Positions 46,461 through 56,279 of a stretch of 64,000 nucleotides of DNA are shown piece after piece (the first letter of the stretch is position 1; the number at the start of each line of letters is the position of its first letter). The notes beneath the pieces were generated by a model. That model worked only from the letters and a program-made list of their open reading frames with translations, ran no database searches and was not told the DNA's origin. The stretch lies in assembly GCF_010686705.1 (NCBI RefSeq), contig NZ_JAAGWY010000002.1, forward strand, positions 458,001 through 522,000, read 5' to 3'. The position numbers and the translations under genes were made by a program. This stretch comes from Leifsonia tongyongensis. GTDB taxonomy: Bacteria > Actinomycetota > Actinomycetes > Actinomycetales > Microbacteriaceae.

Positions 46461-47264
46461 CTATTTTGCTTTGCGTGTTCCGTCGGCCAGCGCTGCGGCG
46501 ACCGCGGCGACGTGCTCCACGCCGCCCTCGGCAAGCGCCCTCACGAGGGCCGATCCGACGATGGCGCCGTCGGCGTAGTCGAGCACCTCGGACACCTGTG
46601 CGGCGCTCGAGATCCCGAGCCCGACGCAGGTGCTCGTCGCGCCAGCCTCGCGAAGCCGCTTCACGAGGGTGCGCGCCGCCGTGTCGACGTCGTCGCGAGC
46701 ACCCGTGATCCCCATCGTGGAGACGGCGTACACGAAGCCGCGGCTGGAGGCGACGGCCTGCCTCAGGCGCGCATCCGTCGATGAGGGTGCGGCGAGGAAC
46801 ACGCGGTCCAGACCACTCCGGTCGGATGCGTCGATCCAGGCCGCCCCCTCATCAGGAATGAGGTCGGGGGTGATGAGACCGGCTCCACCGGCAGCGACCA
46901 GGTCGTCGGCGAAGCGATCCACCCCGTACTGGAGCACGGGGTTCCAGTAGGTCATCAGCAGCACGGGCACATCGACGCGCGCGGTGATCTCACGGACGGC
47001 GGTGAAGCCGTCCCGCAGGCGGAATCCGCCCTGGAGCGCCGTCTGCGTCGCCTGCTGGATGACCGGGCCGTCCATGACCGGATCGGAGTAGGGAAGGCCG
47101 AGTTCGATGATGTCGACGCCGTTCTCGGCCAGCGCGACCGCTGCATCGATGCTGGCGGCGAGGCTCGGGAAGCCGGCGGGGAGATAACCGACGAGCGCGC
47201 CCTTCGATTCGGCGTTGCGTCGGGCGATCGTGGTCTCGACCCTGCTGGTGGTGACCGGGCTCAC
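46461..47264 (-). CDS. trpA: Tryptophan synthase alpha chain
   Basis: 267 residues. Splits indole-3-glycerol phosphate to indole, which tunnels to the beta subunit. [21 protein letters not shown] contains the catalytic Glu and Asp residues; [17 protein letters not shown] binds phosphate. GTG start overlaps the trpB stop by four bases (GTGA); the upstream open frame belongs to trpB. Confidence 0.97.
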   Translation of the reverse strand: MSPVTTSRVETTIARRNAESKGALVGYLPAGFPSLAASIDAAVALAENGVDIIELGLPYSDPVMDGPVIQQATQTALQGGFRLRDGFTAVREITARVDVPVLLMTYWNPVLQYGVDRFADDLVAAGGAGLITPDLIPDEGAAWIDASDRSGLDRVFLAAPSSTDARLRQAVASSRGFVYAVSTMGITGARDDVDTAARTLVKRLREAGATSTCVGLGISSAAQVSEVLDYADGAIVGSALVRALAEGGVEHVAAVAAALADGTRKAK

Positions 47265-48472
47265 GACTGCACCGCATCCTCGTCGATCAGGCCGAACCAC
47301 TTTCCGGCGGTCTCCATGTCTTTGTCACCGCGCCCGCTCAGGTTCACGAGGATGATCGCCTCCGGCCCGAGCTCGCGGCCGAGTTCCAGCGCGCCGGCCA
47401 GGGCATGCGACGATTCGATGGCCGGGATGATGCCCTCGGTCCGGCTGAGCAGCCGGAGCGCATCCATCGCCGCGGCATCGGTAACGGGGCGGTACTGGGC
47501 ACGCCCGATGCTCGCAAGCCAGGCGTGCTCCGGCCCGACGCCCGGGTAGTCGAGGCCGGCCGAGATCGAGTGGGATTCGGTTGTCTGGCCGTCTTCATCC
47601 TGAAGCAGCATGCTGCGGGCGCCGTGGAGCACGCCAGGGCGACCCTTCGTGATCGTCGCAGCGTGCCGCGGAGTCTCAGCTCCCTCTCCCCCGGCTTCGA
47701 AACCGTAAAGGGCGACGTCGGCGTCGTCGAGGAAGGCGTGGAAGATGCCGATGGCGTTGGAGCCGCCGCCGACGCACGCGGCCACCGCATCCGGGAGCCG
47801 GCCGGCGAGCTGCAACACCTGCTCCCGTGCCTCTTCTCCGATGATCTTCTGGAGGTCGCGCACCATGGCGGGGAACGGATGGGGGCCGGCGACCGTGCCG
47901 AAGATGTAGTTGGTGTTCTCGACGTTCGTCACCCAGTCGCGCATCGCCTCGTTGATCGCGTCTTTCAGGGTGCGGGAACCGGTCTTGACCGACACGACCT
48001 CGGCGCCCAGCAGCCGCATCCTGGCCACGTTGAGCGCCTGGCGCTCGGTGTCCACCTCGCCCATGTAGATCACGCATTCCATGCCGAAGAGCGCAGCGGC
48101 CGTGGCGGTCGCGACACCGTGCTGGCCGGCCCCGGTCTCCGCGATCACGCGTGTCTTGCCGATGCGCTTGGTCAGGATGGCCTGGCCGAGCACATTGTTG
48201 ATCTTGTGGGAGCCCGTGTGATTCAGGTCTTCGCGTTTGAGGATGATCCGCGCGCCGCCGGCGTGGGCGCCGAAGCGGGGCACCTCGGTGATGATCGACG
48301 GCCGGCCGGTGTATGTGCGGTTGAGAGCGTCGAGTTCGGCGGCGAACGCCGGATCGGCCTTCGCCTCCTCCCAGGCCACGGAGAGCTCGTCGAGCGCGGC
48401 GATGAGGGATTCGGGCACGAATCGGCCGCCGAAGTCGCCGAAGTACGGACCGGTCTCGGAACGAAGGGACAT
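47261..48472 (-). CDS. trpB: Tryptophan synthase beta chain
   Basis: 403 residues. PLP enzyme joining indole and serine. The PLP Lys is in [16 protein letters not shown]; the phosphate-binding loop is [32 protein letters not shown] and the catalytic Glu region [17 protein letters not shown] are intact. It is the TrpB1 type that pairs with TrpA. ATG overlaps the trpC stop by one base. Confidence 0.98.
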   Translation of the reverse strand: MSLRSETGPYFGDFGGRFVPESLIAALDELSVAWEEAKADPAFAAELDALNRTYTGRPSIITEVPRFGAHAGGARIILKREDLNHTGSHKINNVLGQAILTKRIGKTRVIAETGAGQHGVATATAAALFGMECVIYMGEVDTERQALNVARMRLLGAEVVSVKTGSRTLKDAINEAMRDWVTNVENTNYIFGTVAGPHPFPAMVRDLQKIIGEEAREQVLQLAGRLPDAVAACVGGGSNAIGIFHAFLDDADVALYGFEAGGEGAETPRHAATITKGRPGVLHGARSMLLQDEDGQTTESHSISAGLDYPGVGPEHAWLASIGRAQYRPVTDAAAMDALRLLSRTEGIIPAIESSHALAGALELGRELGPEAIILVNLSGRGDKDMETAGKWFGLIDEDAVQS

Positions 48473-49242
48473 CAGACCACCAGGAATTCTTCGAGCGTTG
48501 CGACGGGGTCGCTCGTGACGAGTGCCTCGCCCACGAGCACGACGTCGGCGCCGCTCGCACGATAGTGGGCCACGTCGGCCGCCGTCTTGACGGCGGACTC
48601 GGCGACCCGGATGACACCGGACGGGATCTGGTCGGCAAGCGCGCCGAACAGGTCGCGATCCAGCTCGAAGGTCGAGAGATTGCGTGCGTTGACGCCGACC
48701 AGGCTCGCGCCGATGTCGAGGGCGCGGCTCACCTCGTCGGCGGAGTGCGTCTCGACCAGCGTCGTCATGCCGAGCGACGTGGACAGGTCGAAGAGCGACT
48801 GCAGGGTCGACTGGTCGAGGGCCGCGACGATGAGGAGCACGATGTCGGCGCCTGCGGCGCGCGCCTCGAACACCTGGTAGGGCTCGGCGATGAAGTCCTT
48901 GCGGAGGACCGGCAGGCTGACACTCGCGCGCACCGCCTCGAGGTCGGCGAGAGAGCCGTTGAAGCGCCGCTCCTCGGTGAGCACGCTGATCGCACTCGCC
49001 CCGCCCGTCTCGTACGAGACGGCGAGCGATGCGGGGTCGGAGATCTCCGCCAGCGTGCCACGGGACGGGCTCGCCCGCTTCACTTCGGCGATGATCTTGA
49101 CGCGTTCGGCCGGCTGGAGCGCGGTCAGGGCGTCGAGCGCGGGAGAACGGTCGGAAGCCGCAGCCTCGACGAGTTCAAGCGGGCGAGCGGCCCGTCGACG
49201 TTCAGCATCGGCAAGCGCTCCGGCGACGAGGTCGGAGAGCAC
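48472..49242 (-). CDS. trpC: Indole-3-glycerol-phosphate synthase
   Basis: 256 residues, TIM barrel. Ring closure of CdRP to indole-3-glycerol phosphate. Seen: [53 protein letters not shown] and [17 protein letters not shown] start at 49242, three bases after the small membrane-protein gene. trpF is not beside it; actinobacteria use PriA (HisA/TrpF) instead, encoded elsewhere. Confidence 0.97.
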   Translation of the reverse strand: MLSDLVAGALADAERRRAARPLELVEAAASDRSPALDALTALQPAERVKIIAEVKRASPSRGTLAEISDPASLAVSYETGGASAISVLTEERRFNGSLADLEAVRASVSLPVLRKDFIAEPYQVFEARAAGADIVLLIVAALDQSTLQSLFDLSTSLGMTTLVETHSADEVSRALDIGASLVGVNARNLSTFELDRDLFGALADQIPSGVIRVAESAVKTAADVAHYRASGADVVLVGEALVTSDPVATLEEFLVV

Positions 49243-49245
49243 GCC

Positions 49246-49476
49246 TCAGTGTTCTTTCGGCGTGTACTTGTCGCCGTTCACGCCGTAGCCGGCGCGGGCC
49301 ATGAGCCAACCCACGATGAGCCCCACCACGAGGAGGCCCGCGGCTCCCCAGACGACGAGCGGAAGGTCGAGCACGAACGCCACAGTGCCGATCGTGAACG
49401 CGATGAGCATGATGATGACGGCCGTCCAGGCCGCCGGCGAATGACCGTGTCCTGGATCCACTGACTCCGTGCTCAT
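49246..49476 (-). CDS. Small trp-operon membrane protein (DUF6704-like)
   Basis: 76 residues. Short His/Pro-rich N-terminus (GHGHSPAAWTA), two hydrophobic segments (VIIMLIAFTIGTVAFVLDLP and VVWGAAGLLVVGLIVGWLMA) and a conserved-looking tail GYGVNGDKYTPKEH. Proteins with this tail are found in the trp operons of Micrococcales; the role is unknown. The ATG at 49476 follows CGGGAG. Lies in the operon between the Trp membrane protein and trpC. Confidence 0.85.
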   Translation of the reverse strand: MSTESVDPGHGHSPAAWTAVIIMLIAFTIGTVAFVLDLPLVVWGAAGLLVVGLIVGWLMARAGYGVNGDKYTPKEH

Positions 49477-49599
49477 GAAACTCCCGCGTGTCGGGTGCGC
49501 CGCCATCGCGGGCGCACGTTGGTTCTGGTTGGTTCCGGACAAGTCTAGCGAAGCGGCGGCGGCACGGCGCGCAGGGACGGCGGGCAGCTCAGAGCGAAC

Positions 49600-50340
49600 T
49601 CAGCGCGTGGGGTCTTCGCCGCGGCTGAGTTCGTCCCAGCTGTCGATCGCCGTGTCCCTGTCGATGGGCACGCCCTGGCCGGTCTGGTCGGACGGCGCGG
49701 CCGGGTCGGGCGCGCGGAGAACATCCGGCACGCCGTCGTCCGCCGGTCCCGTCGAGCCGGCCGCGTCCGCGGTGTCCTCGAAGCGGACCGCCTGGTAGCG
49801 GCGCGAAGGGCCGGGCCAGCGGCGCGACGTGAGGATCACGGCGATGCTGGCTGCAGCGATGACGACGCCGCCGAGGATCGCGATCCACGGCCAGAGCGAG
49901 ACGTCGACGCTCTTCGCGAGTCGCGCCACGGAGGTTCCGCCGGACACGCCTGACGCTCCCGTGATCGCGGCGGCCGCGGCCTGCACCGGGTCGCCGAGCG
50001 CGATTCCCGCCGACAGGGTGATGGACACGGCGATCAGCACGCCGAGGACGGCGAGCACGATGCGCACGATCGGCCCGGCGATCGCGAGCGCCGCGGCCAG
50101 GGCGAGGCCCGCCAGTGACAGCGCGGTGAGCGCCGGCGCGGCAGCAGAGCCCTGGACGACGACATCGCCGGCATGGTTCGCGGCGGCGGCGAGCTGGACC
50201 GTGATCCACGGCTGCGTCGACGCCAGCAGCGCGAGACCGGCGCCGATGACGATCGCGAGCATCGTCGTGTATTTCGCTCGACGGCTCGCCGCCGGACCCG
50301 CACCGGTCTTCGCGTCGTCTGCCATCGTTCCGTCCGTCAT
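49600..50340 (-). CDS. Trp biosynthesis-associated membrane protein
   Basis: 246 residues, four membrane segments, matching the actinobacterial family of trp-operon membrane proteins (Trp_oprn_chp). LALLASTQPWITVQLA in segment one and PWIAILGGVVIAAA are typical. The last 75 residues are a hydrophilic, acidic cytoplasmic tail. Starts four bases after the trpE stop. Function unknown; a second ATG five codons on (50325) is equally possible. Confidence 0.9.
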   Translation of the reverse strand: MTDGTMADDAKTGAGPAASRRAKYTTMLAIVIGAGLALLASTQPWITVQLAAAANHAGDVVVQGSAAAPALTALSLAGLALAAALAIAGPIVRIVLAVLGVLIAVSITLSAGIALGDPVQAAAAAITGASGVSGGTSVARLAKSVDVSLWPWIAILGGVVIAAASIAVILTSRRWPGPSRRYQAVRFEDTADAAGSTGPADDGVPDVLRAPDPAAPSDQTGQGVPIDRDTAIDSWDELSRGEDPTR

Positions 50341-50344
50341 GGGG

Positions 50345-51892
50345 TCACGTCACCCGTCGCATCGCATTGGCGACGGCCACGGCGCGCAGGGGCGCCGCCG
50401 CTTTGTTCTGCGATTCCTGGAACTCGCTCACCGGATCGGAGTCGGCGACGAGACCGCCGCCCGCCTGCACCCGGGCGATGCCGTCCATGATCGTCGCGGT
50501 CCGGATCGCGATGGCCAGGTCGGCGTCGCCGGCGAAGCCGAAATAGCCGATCACCCCTCCATAGACCCCGCGCTGTGCCGGCTCGAGCTCGTCGATGATC
50601 TCGAGGGCACGCGGTTTGGGCGCACCCGAAAGCGTTCCGGCCGGGAAGGTCGCCCTGAAGACGTCGATGGCCGTCGTGCCGGGCAGCATGTCGCCTTCGA
50701 CCGACGACACGATGTGCATGATGTGGCTGAACCGCTCGATGCGCATGAACTCGGTGACCTCGACCGACCCCGCTTCGCACACCTTGAGCAGGTCGTTGCG
50801 TGCGAGGTCGACCAGCATGAGGTGCTCTGCACGCTCCTTGTCGTCGCTCAGAAGCGTCGTCTCGAACTCGAGGTCCTCTTCCGGTGTGGCGCCGCGCGGC
50901 TTCGACCCGGCGATCGGATGCGTGAAGGCACGCCCGTTCTGCACCTTGAAGAGGGCTTCCGGCGAGCTCCCGACGATCGAGTACTCTCCCCCATCCGGTC
51001 GTTCGAGGCTCAGCAGGTACATGTACGGGCTGGGGTTCAGGCTGCGGAGCACCCGGTAGACGTCGAGCGGATGCGCGGCGCAGTCGAGTTCGAAGCGCTG
51101 CGAGATCACGACCTGGAACACGTCGCCGTCGTGGATGTGCCGTTTGGCGGTGACGACTGCAGCGAGGAAGTCGTCGCGCTCGGTGCGCGACACCGGGTTC
51201 GCGGGAGTCGAGAGATCGACTTCGGCGAGCCACGCCTCGGCCGGCTGCGCCAGCCGCGCCTGCATCGAATCCAGTCGTTCCTGTGCCTCCGCCCACATCG
51301 TGTCGGCGGCGTCGACCCCGTCGTTCAGGACGTTGGCGATGAGTTTGACCGTACCGTACCGGTGGTCGATGGCGACCACATCCGCCGCGAAGCAGAGGGC
51401 CTGGCCCGGAACGCTGAAGTCGGCCGCGGGCTGGTCGGGAAGGCGCTCGAGCTGGCGGATCGCCTCCCACCCGATGAAACCGACCAGGCCGCCGGTGAGG
51501 GGCGGGAGCCCTTCGATCCGCGGCGTCTGCCACCGCTCGTAGAGGTGGGCCAACGCGACGAGGGGTGCGACCGTCTCGCTGGTTCCGAGCGCACGCTCGC
51601 GCGAGACGCCGTAGTCGAGCCAGCTGACATCGTCGCCGTCCTGCGTGAGGACGCCGAACGAGGACGCGCCGACGAAGGAGAAGCGCGACCAGATGCCACC
51701 CTGTTCCGCCGACTCGAGAAGGAACGTGCCCGGCCTCCCCGCCGCGAGCTTGCGGTAGATGCCGACCGGGGTCTCGCCGTCAGCGAAGAGTTCGCGCACG
51801 ACCGGCACGACGCGGTGGTCGGACAGCAGGGACGCGAAGTCGGCGGCCGTCGTCGAGCCTGTCGCGGCAAGCGATCCGGTTGCGGAGGTCAT
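50345..51892 (-). CDS. trpE: Anthranilate synthase component I
   Basis: 515 residues. Converts chorismate with ammonia from TrpG to anthranilate. The Trp-binding feedback region LLESAEQGGIWSRFSFVG is at the N-terminus. The catalytic core has VVISQRFELDCAAHPLDVYR, HPIAGSKPRGATPEEDLEFE, DLARNDLLKVCEAGSVEV and GAPKPRALEIIDELEP. No trpG or trpD lies nearby. ATG with Shine-Dalgarno AGGAG. Only 25 bp separate it from hisI, so there is no room for a trp leader attenuator. Confidence 0.97.
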   Translation of the reverse strand: MTSATGSLAATGSTTAADFASLLSDHRVVPVVRELFADGETPVGIYRKLAAGRPGTFLLESAEQGGIWSRFSFVGASSFGVLTQDGDDVSWLDYGVSRERALGTSETVAPLVALAHLYERWQTPRIEGLPPLTGGLVGFIGWEAIRQLERLPDQPAADFSVPGQALCFAADVVAIDHRYGTVKLIANVLNDGVDAADTMWAEAQERLDSMQARLAQPAEAWLAEVDLSTPANPVSRTERDDFLAAVVTAKRHIHDGDVFQVVISQRFELDCAAHPLDVYRVLRSLNPSPYMYLLSLERPDGGEYSIVGSSPEALFKVQNGRAFTHPIAGSKPRGATPEEDLEFETTLLSDDKERAEHLMLVDLARNDLLKVCEAGSVEVTEFMRIERFSHIMHIVSSVEGDMLPGTTAIDVFRATFPAGTLSGAPKPRALEIIDELEPAQRGVYGGVIGYFGFAGDADLAIAIRTATIMDGIARVQAGGGLVADSDPVSEFQESQNKAAAPLRAVAVANAMRRVT

Positions 51893-51917
51893 GCGGGGTC
51901 TCCTGTTGCGAAAGGTG

Positions 51918-52292
51918 TCAGGAATCGGTCGGTGCGCTGCCGACGACCGGCGCGAGCTGGTCGCCGTCGAAGCATGTGCGAGTGCCGGTGTGGCAGGCGA
52001 CGCCGATCTGCTCCACCTTCACCAACAGCGTATCTCCATCGCAGTCGAGGGCAGCGCCCTTGACGTACTGGACGTTTCCGGACGTGTCGCCCTTGCGCCA
52101 GTACTCCCCTCGCGACCGCGACCAGAACGTCACGCGTCCCTCGGTCATGGTTCGCCGGAACGCCTCCTCGTCCATCCATCCCATCATGAGCACCTCGCCG
52201 GTGTCCCACTGCTGGATGATCGCCGGTACCAGGCCGTCGCGGTTGAACGAAACCCTGTCGATGATCGCGCGATCCACTGCTGTGCCCGTCAC
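51918..52292 (-). CDS. hisI: Phosphoribosyl-AMP cyclohydrolase
   Basis: 124 residues, third step of histidine synthesis. [15 protein letters not shown] and [16 protein letters not shown] are conserved; the zinc and metal ligands are in [12 protein letters not shown] and [13 protein letters not shown] start overlaps the hisF stop by four bases. Separate from HisE, the actinobacterial arrangement. Confidence 0.97.
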   Translation of the reverse strand: MTGTAVDRAIIDRVSFNRDGLVPAIIQQWDTGEVLMMGWMDEEAFRRTMTEGRVTFWSRSRGEYWRKGDTSGNVQYVKGAALDCDGDTLLVKVEQIGVACHTGTRTCFDGDQLAPVVGSAPTDS

Positions 52293-53053
52293 GAGCGCAC
52301 CTCCATTCCCGCCAGCGCGAGTTCGCGCTTCACATCTCCGACCGTCAGTTCGCCGGAGTGGAACACACTCGCTGCGAGCACGGCATCGGCGCCCGCAGCG
52401 ATGGCTGGAGCGAAATCGGTGACTGCGCCGGCACCGCCCGAGGCGATGACGGGCACCGAGCTGATGGCGCGCATGAGCTGGATGAGCTCCAGGTCGAAGC
52501 CGGCTTTGGTGCCGTCCGCGTCGATCGAGTTGACGAGGAGTTCGCCCGCGCCCAGTTCGATCGCCCTGCCTGCCCACTCGAGCGCGTCGAGTGCGGTCTC
52601 CGTGCGGCCGCCGTGAGTCGTCACGACGAATCCGGATGGCGTGGCCGGCGACCGCTTGACGTCCAGCGACAGCACCAGCACCTGCGCCCCGAACCGGTCC
52701 GCGATCTCGGCGACGAGGTCGGGCCGCGCGATGGCGGCACTGTTGACCCCCACCTTGTCGGCGCCGCTTCCGAGGAGGCGCGCGACGTCCTCCGTGCTGC
52801 GCACTCCCCCACCGACCGTCAGCGGGATGAACACCTGTTCGGCGGTCGCGCGCACGACGTCGTAAGTCGTCGAACGGTCGTCCACCGTCGCCGTCACGTC
52901 GAGGAAGGTGAGTTCGTCGGCGCCTTGTTCGTAGTACCGCCGGGCGAGGGCGACCGGGTCGCCCGCATCACGCAGGTTCTGGAAGTTGACGCCCTTGACC
53001 ACACGGCCGGCGGCGACGTCGAGGCACGGGATCACCCTCACCGATAGCGACAT
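52289..53053 (-). CDS. hisF: Imidazole glycerol phosphate synthase, HisF subunit
   Basis: 254-residue TIM barrel. Uses ammonia from HisH to close the imidazole ring. The catalytic Asp residues are in [16 protein letters not shown] and [19 protein letters not shown]; phosphate sites are [15 protein letters not shown] and [16 protein letters not shown] at 53053, one base from the hisG stop. HisH and HisA are encoded elsewhere. Confidence 0.98.
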   Translation of the reverse strand: MSLSVRVIPCLDVAAGRVVKGVNFQNLRDAGDPVALARRYYEQGADELTFLDVTATVDDRSTTYDVVRATAEQVFIPLTVGGGVRSTEDVARLLGSGADKVGVNSAAIARPDLVAEIADRFGAQVLVLSLDVKRSPATPSGFVVTTHGGRTETALDALEWAGRAIELGAGELLVNSIDADGTKAGFDLELIQLMRAISSVPVIASGGAGAVTDFAPAIAAGADAVLAASVFHSGELTVGDVKRELALAGMEVRS

Positions 53054-53054
53054 G

Positions 53055-53894
53055 TCAGATCCGCGCGGCGTGGATCGGAGTGACCAGGATCGCCCGCGCG
53101 CCGAGTTCGTACAGGTCGTCCATGATGTGGTTCGTGCCGTCGCGCTTCACCATCGCGCGCACCGCGATCCACTCGGGGTCGCGCAGCGGAGAGACGGTCG
53201 GCGACTCGATGCCCGGAGTGAGGGCGACGGCCTTCTCGAGCAGGCGTGCCGGGAGGTCGTAGTCGATGAGCACATACTGGCGGGCCACCATCACGCCCTG
53301 GAGGCGCCGCAGCAGGGTGTCGATACCCGTCGCGTTCGTCGGGGACGAGATCAGGACCGCCTCCGATTCGAGGATGACAGGTCCGAAAATCTCGAGGCCC
53401 TGCTTGCGGAGGGTGGAGCCGGTCTCGACGACGTCCGCCACCGCATCCGCCACCCCGAGCCGCACGGCGGACTCGACCGCGCCGTCGAGGCGGATCAGGT
53501 CGGCCGTGACGCCGCTGGCGGCGAGGAAGTCGCCGACGAGTCCGGGGTAGCTGGTGGCGACACGCTTGTCGGCGAGGTCCTCCAGCTCGGTGAACACCCC
53601 GGTGGGACCAGCGAACCGGAAGGTCGAGGCTGCGAAGTCGAGCGCGGCGATCTCGGCCGCGGCCGATCCGGAGTCGAGGAGCAGGTCGCGGCCGGTGATG
53701 CCGACGTCGAGCGCGCCGGAGCCGACGTAGGTCGCGATGTCACGCGGACGCAGGTAGAAGAACTCGACCCCGTTGCGGGGGTCGGCGACGATCAGCTCCT
53801 TCGGGTCGCGACGGCCGACATAGCCGGCCTCGTGCAGCATCTGGGCTGCGGTCTCGGCGAGGGAGCCTTTGTTGGGTACGGCGATCTTGAGCAT
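53055..53894 (-). CDS. hisG: ATP phosphoribosyltransferase
   Basis: 279 residues, long form with a C-terminal regulatory domain, so it should be inhibited by histidine. First step of the pathway, ATP plus [22 protein letters not shown] starts the protein; the PRPP loop is [18 protein letters not shown]. The ATG at 53894 follows GAAGGC; TTG at 53900 is less likely. Starts 43 bp after hisE. Confidence 0.97.
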   Translation of the reverse strand: MLKIAVPNKGSLAETAAQMLHEAGYVGRRDPKELIVADPRNGVEFFYLRPRDIATYVGSGALDVGITGRDLLLDSGSAAAEIAALDFAASTFRFAGPTGVFTELEDLADKRVATSYPGLVGDFLAASGVTADLIRLDGAVESAVRLGVADAVADVVETGSTLRKQGLEIFGPVILESEAVLISSPTNATGIDTLLRRLQGVMVARQYVLIDYDLPARLLEKAVALTPGIESPTVSPLRDPEWIAVRAMVKRDGTNHIMDDLYELGARAILVTPIHAARI

Positions 53895-53937
53895 TGGCAA
53901 GCCTTCAGGTTGGTGTGTTCGACGACGTGAGCTCAGG

Positions 53938-54201
53938 TCACAGATGTCGGTACACGTCTGCCGTGGTCAGCCCCTTCGCCAGCATGAGCACCTGGAGGTG
54001 ATAGAGCAGCTGCGAGATCTCTTCGGCCGCGCGGTCGTCGGTCTCGTACTCAGCGGCCATCCAGACCTCGGCGGCCTCCTCGACGATCTTCTTGCCGATC
54101 GTGTGCACGCCGGCGTCGAGCTCTCGCACCGTACCGGACCCCTCGGGCCTGGTGGTGGCCTTGTCGCTGAGCTCGGCGAAGAGGTCGTCGAAGGTTTTCA
54201 C
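53938..54201 (-). CDS. hisE: Phosphoribosyl-ATP pyrophosphatase
   Basis: 87 residues, second step of histidine synthesis, MazG-like all-alpha fold. [18 protein letters not shown] and [18 protein letters not shown] carry the metal-binding Glu and Asp residues. GTG start. First his gene; in related genomes rpe commonly lies just upstream on the same strand, but here an MFS gene intervenes. Confidence 0.97.
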   Translation of the reverse strand: MKTFDDLFAELSDKATTRPEGSGTVRELDAGVHTIGKKIVEEAAEVWMAAEYETDDRAAEEISQLLYHLQVLMLAKGLTTADVYRHL

Positions 54202-54286
54202 CAGTACAGGCTATCGGTTCCCGCGGCGTGCGATCGTCCGGTCGGCACAAGCGCGGCCTCGGCCGTCCGTGATATAAAACCAAGTG

Positions 54287-54315
54287 TTGTTATAAAGCAT
54301 ATATGCATGTATATC
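54287..54315 (+). promoter_or_regulatory. Candidate promoter of the MFS gene
   Basis: TTGTTA (54287-54292), 17-bp spacer, TATATC (54310-54315). It sits in a strikingly AT-rich 60-bp patch (54268-54330) in otherwise GC-rich DNA, 48 bp before the MFS start. Both hexamers depart from consensus, so the call rests on spacing and context. Confidence 0.55.
54299..54314. promoter_or_regulatory. Candidate operator overlapping the MFS promoter
   Basis: ATATATGCATGTATAT, an imperfect palindrome around ATGCAT that covers the spacer and -10 region. A repressor bound here would block the promoter. No regulator gene is adjacent, so the binding protein is unknown. Confidence 0.42.
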
Positions 54316-54362
54316 GAACATCCGAAAACCGGGTGGCGCATGCTGCCGAGCAAGGAGGCTCC

Positions 54363-55619
54363 ATGAAGAACGACGTCCACTCCACCGGCCCCTGGCCGAC
54401 GATCCTCTGCTGGGCGGTGGTTGCACTCGACGGGTTCGACCTGGTCGTCCTGGGTACGGTCATCCCGACCCTCCTCAGCACCGGCGAGCTCGGGTTCGAC
54501 CCGGCCGCCGTCACGATCGTCGCCACGGTCGGACTGATCGGCGTGGGTCTGGGCGCCTTCCTGGTCGGGCCGCTGACCGACTCCTATGGGAGGCGGCGGC
54601 CACTCCTCGCGTGCGTACTCGTCTTCTCCATCTGCACGCTGGCGATCGCCACGGCCCCGAGCATCCTGGTCTTCGGAATCCTGCGCTTCGTCGCTGGGCT
54701 CGGTCTCGGTGCCTGCCTCCCGACGGCGATCGCCTACGTGGGCGAGCACGCGCCGGCGGGGCGGAGCGGACGGGCCGTCACGCTCACCATGACCGGCTAC
54801 CATGTCGGCGCCGTGCTGACCGCGCTCCTCGCGCTCGTCATCATCCCCGACTGGCGGATGATGTTCATCGTCGGCGGGGTCGCGGGACTGGTCGTGCTGC
54901 CGCTGCTCTGGGTCGCGCTCCCCGAATCCACGGCCTACCTGGCCGGCCGGCCGGACCCTGCCCGCCGTGCCCCGTCCGGCGCCCCACGTGAGCTGCTCCA
55001 CCGCCGGTTCCTCGTGCTGAACATCGCGATCTGGAGCGCATCGTTCATGGGTCTCCTCCTCGTCTACGGGCTGAACACCTGGCTCCCGGAACTCATGCGC
55101 GCTGCGGGCTACGACCTGGGCAGCTCGCTGGCATTCCTCATGGTCCTCAACCTCGGTGCCGTCGCAGGGCTGATCCTCGCCGGAGTGGTCGGAGACCGCT
55201 TCGGAATCCGCCGCGTCGCGATCACCTGGTTCCTGCTGGCGGCCGTGTTCCTCGCCGTCCTGAGCATCCGGATGGACCAGATCGTGATCCTCTACCTCGC
55301 CGTGTTCATCACCGGTGTGTTCGTCTTCTCGGCACAGGTGCTGATCTACGCGTACGTCACCGGCGCCTATCCCGCGTCGGTGCGCGGCACCGCCCTGGGG
55401 TTCTCGGCCGGCATCGGCCGGGCGGGAGCGATCGTCGGCCCGCTGGTCGCCGGAGGCCTGGTCGGGCTCGGAATCGCCTATCCCTGGGGCTTCTACGCCT
55501 TCTCGCTCGCAGCGCTGATCGCGGTTCTCGCCCTCAGTGCGATTCCCGCTCGCCGGCCGGTGGAGGACAGTGCGGCGCCCGTGTCAGAAGTGGAGGTCGG
55601 CCGTCTCGCGCAGGAGTGA
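54363..55619 (+). CDS. MFS transporter, aromatic-acid type (AAHS-like)
   Basis: 418 residues, twelve membrane segments. The loop after segment two, GPLTDSYGRRRPLL, and WAVVALDGFDLVVLGTVIPT in segment one match the aromatic acid:H+ symporter group (PcaK/BenK-like), where the Asp in segment one is needed for transport. Substrate probably a benzoate-type acid; unproven. ATG follows AAGGAGG. It is the only plus-strand gene in the 37.7-64 kb block, splits hisE from rpe, and overlaps the rpe 3' end by 36 bp convergently. Confidence 0.9.
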   Translation: MKNDVHSTGPWPTILCWAVVALDGFDLVVLGTVIPTLLSTGELGFDPAAVTIVATVGLIGVGLGAFLVGPLTDSYGRRRPLLACVLVFSICTLAIATAPSILVFGILRFVAGLGLGACLPTAIAYVGEHAPAGRSGRAVTLTMTGYHVGAVLTALLALVIIPDWRMMFIVGGVAGLVVLPLLWVALPESTAYLAGRPDPARRAPSGAPRELLHRRFLVLNIAIWSASFMGLLLVYGLNTWLPELMRAAGYDLGSSLAFLMVLNLGAVAGLILAGVVGDRFGIRRVAITWFLLAAVFLAVLSIRMDQIVILYLAVFITGVFVFSAQVLIYAYVTGAYPASVRGTALGFSAGIGRAGAIVGPLVAGGLVGLGIAYPWGFYAFSLAALIAVLALSAIPARRPVEDSAAPVSEVEVGRLAQE

Positions 55620-56243
55620 GATCTGCCTGGCCGGGTCGTCGGCACGGAAGACGCTGGATCCAGCGACGAACGTGTCGGCCCCCGCCCGGGCGGCGGTGAC
55701 GATGGTCTCTTCGGTGATGCCGCCGTCGACCTGGAGCCAGAGATCGAGACCGCGAGCCGTCGCCGCAGAGCGCAGCTGCCGCAACTTGGGCATCGTCTCG
55801 GGCATGAAGCTCTGGCCGCCGAAACCGGGTTCCACCGTCATGACGAGTACCTGGTCGAACTCCTCGAGGAGGTCCAGGTAGTCGTCGGCCGGTGTGCCCG
55901 GCTTGAGTGCGATGCCGGCTCTGGCGCCCATCGAGCGGAGGCGACGAGCGAGTCCGACGGGGTCCGTGGCCGCCTCGGCATGGAACGTCACCGAATAGGC
56001 GCCCAGCTCCGCGTACCCGGGCGCCCAGCGCTCCGGGTCGGTGATCATCAGGTGCACGTCCAGCGGGATGGCCGAGACGTCCTGGATGCGTCCCACCATC
56101 TGCGGACCGAACGTCAGGTTGGGCACGAAATGGTTGTCCATCACGTCCACGTGGACCAGGTCGGCGCTGGCGATCTTTCCCAGGTCGCGCTCCATGTTGA
56201 CGAAATCGGCGGCGAGGATGCTGGGGTTGATCCGGGCGGGCAT
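55584..56243 (-). CDS. rpe: Ribulose-phosphate 3-epimerase
   Basis: 219-residue TIM barrel interconverting ribulose 5-phosphate and xylulose 5-phosphate. Metal and catalytic residues in INPSILAADFVNMERDL, HVDVMDNHFVPNLTFGP, LDVHLMI and MTVEPGFGGQSF, LQVDGGI. Intact although its last 36 bp overlap the convergent MFS gene. Product Xu5P is the substrate of the phosphoketolase encoded at 31584-34049. Confidence 0.98.
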   Translation of the reverse strand: MPARINPSILAADFVNMERDLGKIASADLVHVDVMDNHFVPNLTFGPQMVGRIQDVSAIPLDVHLMITDPERWAPGYAELGAYSVTFHAEAATDPVGLARRLRSMGARAGIALKPGTPADDYLDLLEEFDQVLVMTVEPGFGGQSFMPETMPKLRQLRSAATARGLDLWLQVDGGITEETIVTAARAGADTFVAGSSVFRADDPARQISLLRETADLHF

Positions 56244-56279
56244 GCCTTTCAGCCTAGTGAAAGGGTGCGCAGGCGTCGT

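Noticed and set aside
51893-51917. trp attenuator or T-box before trpE
   Set aside because: The gap to hisI is only 25 bp and holds just the Shine-Dalgarno.
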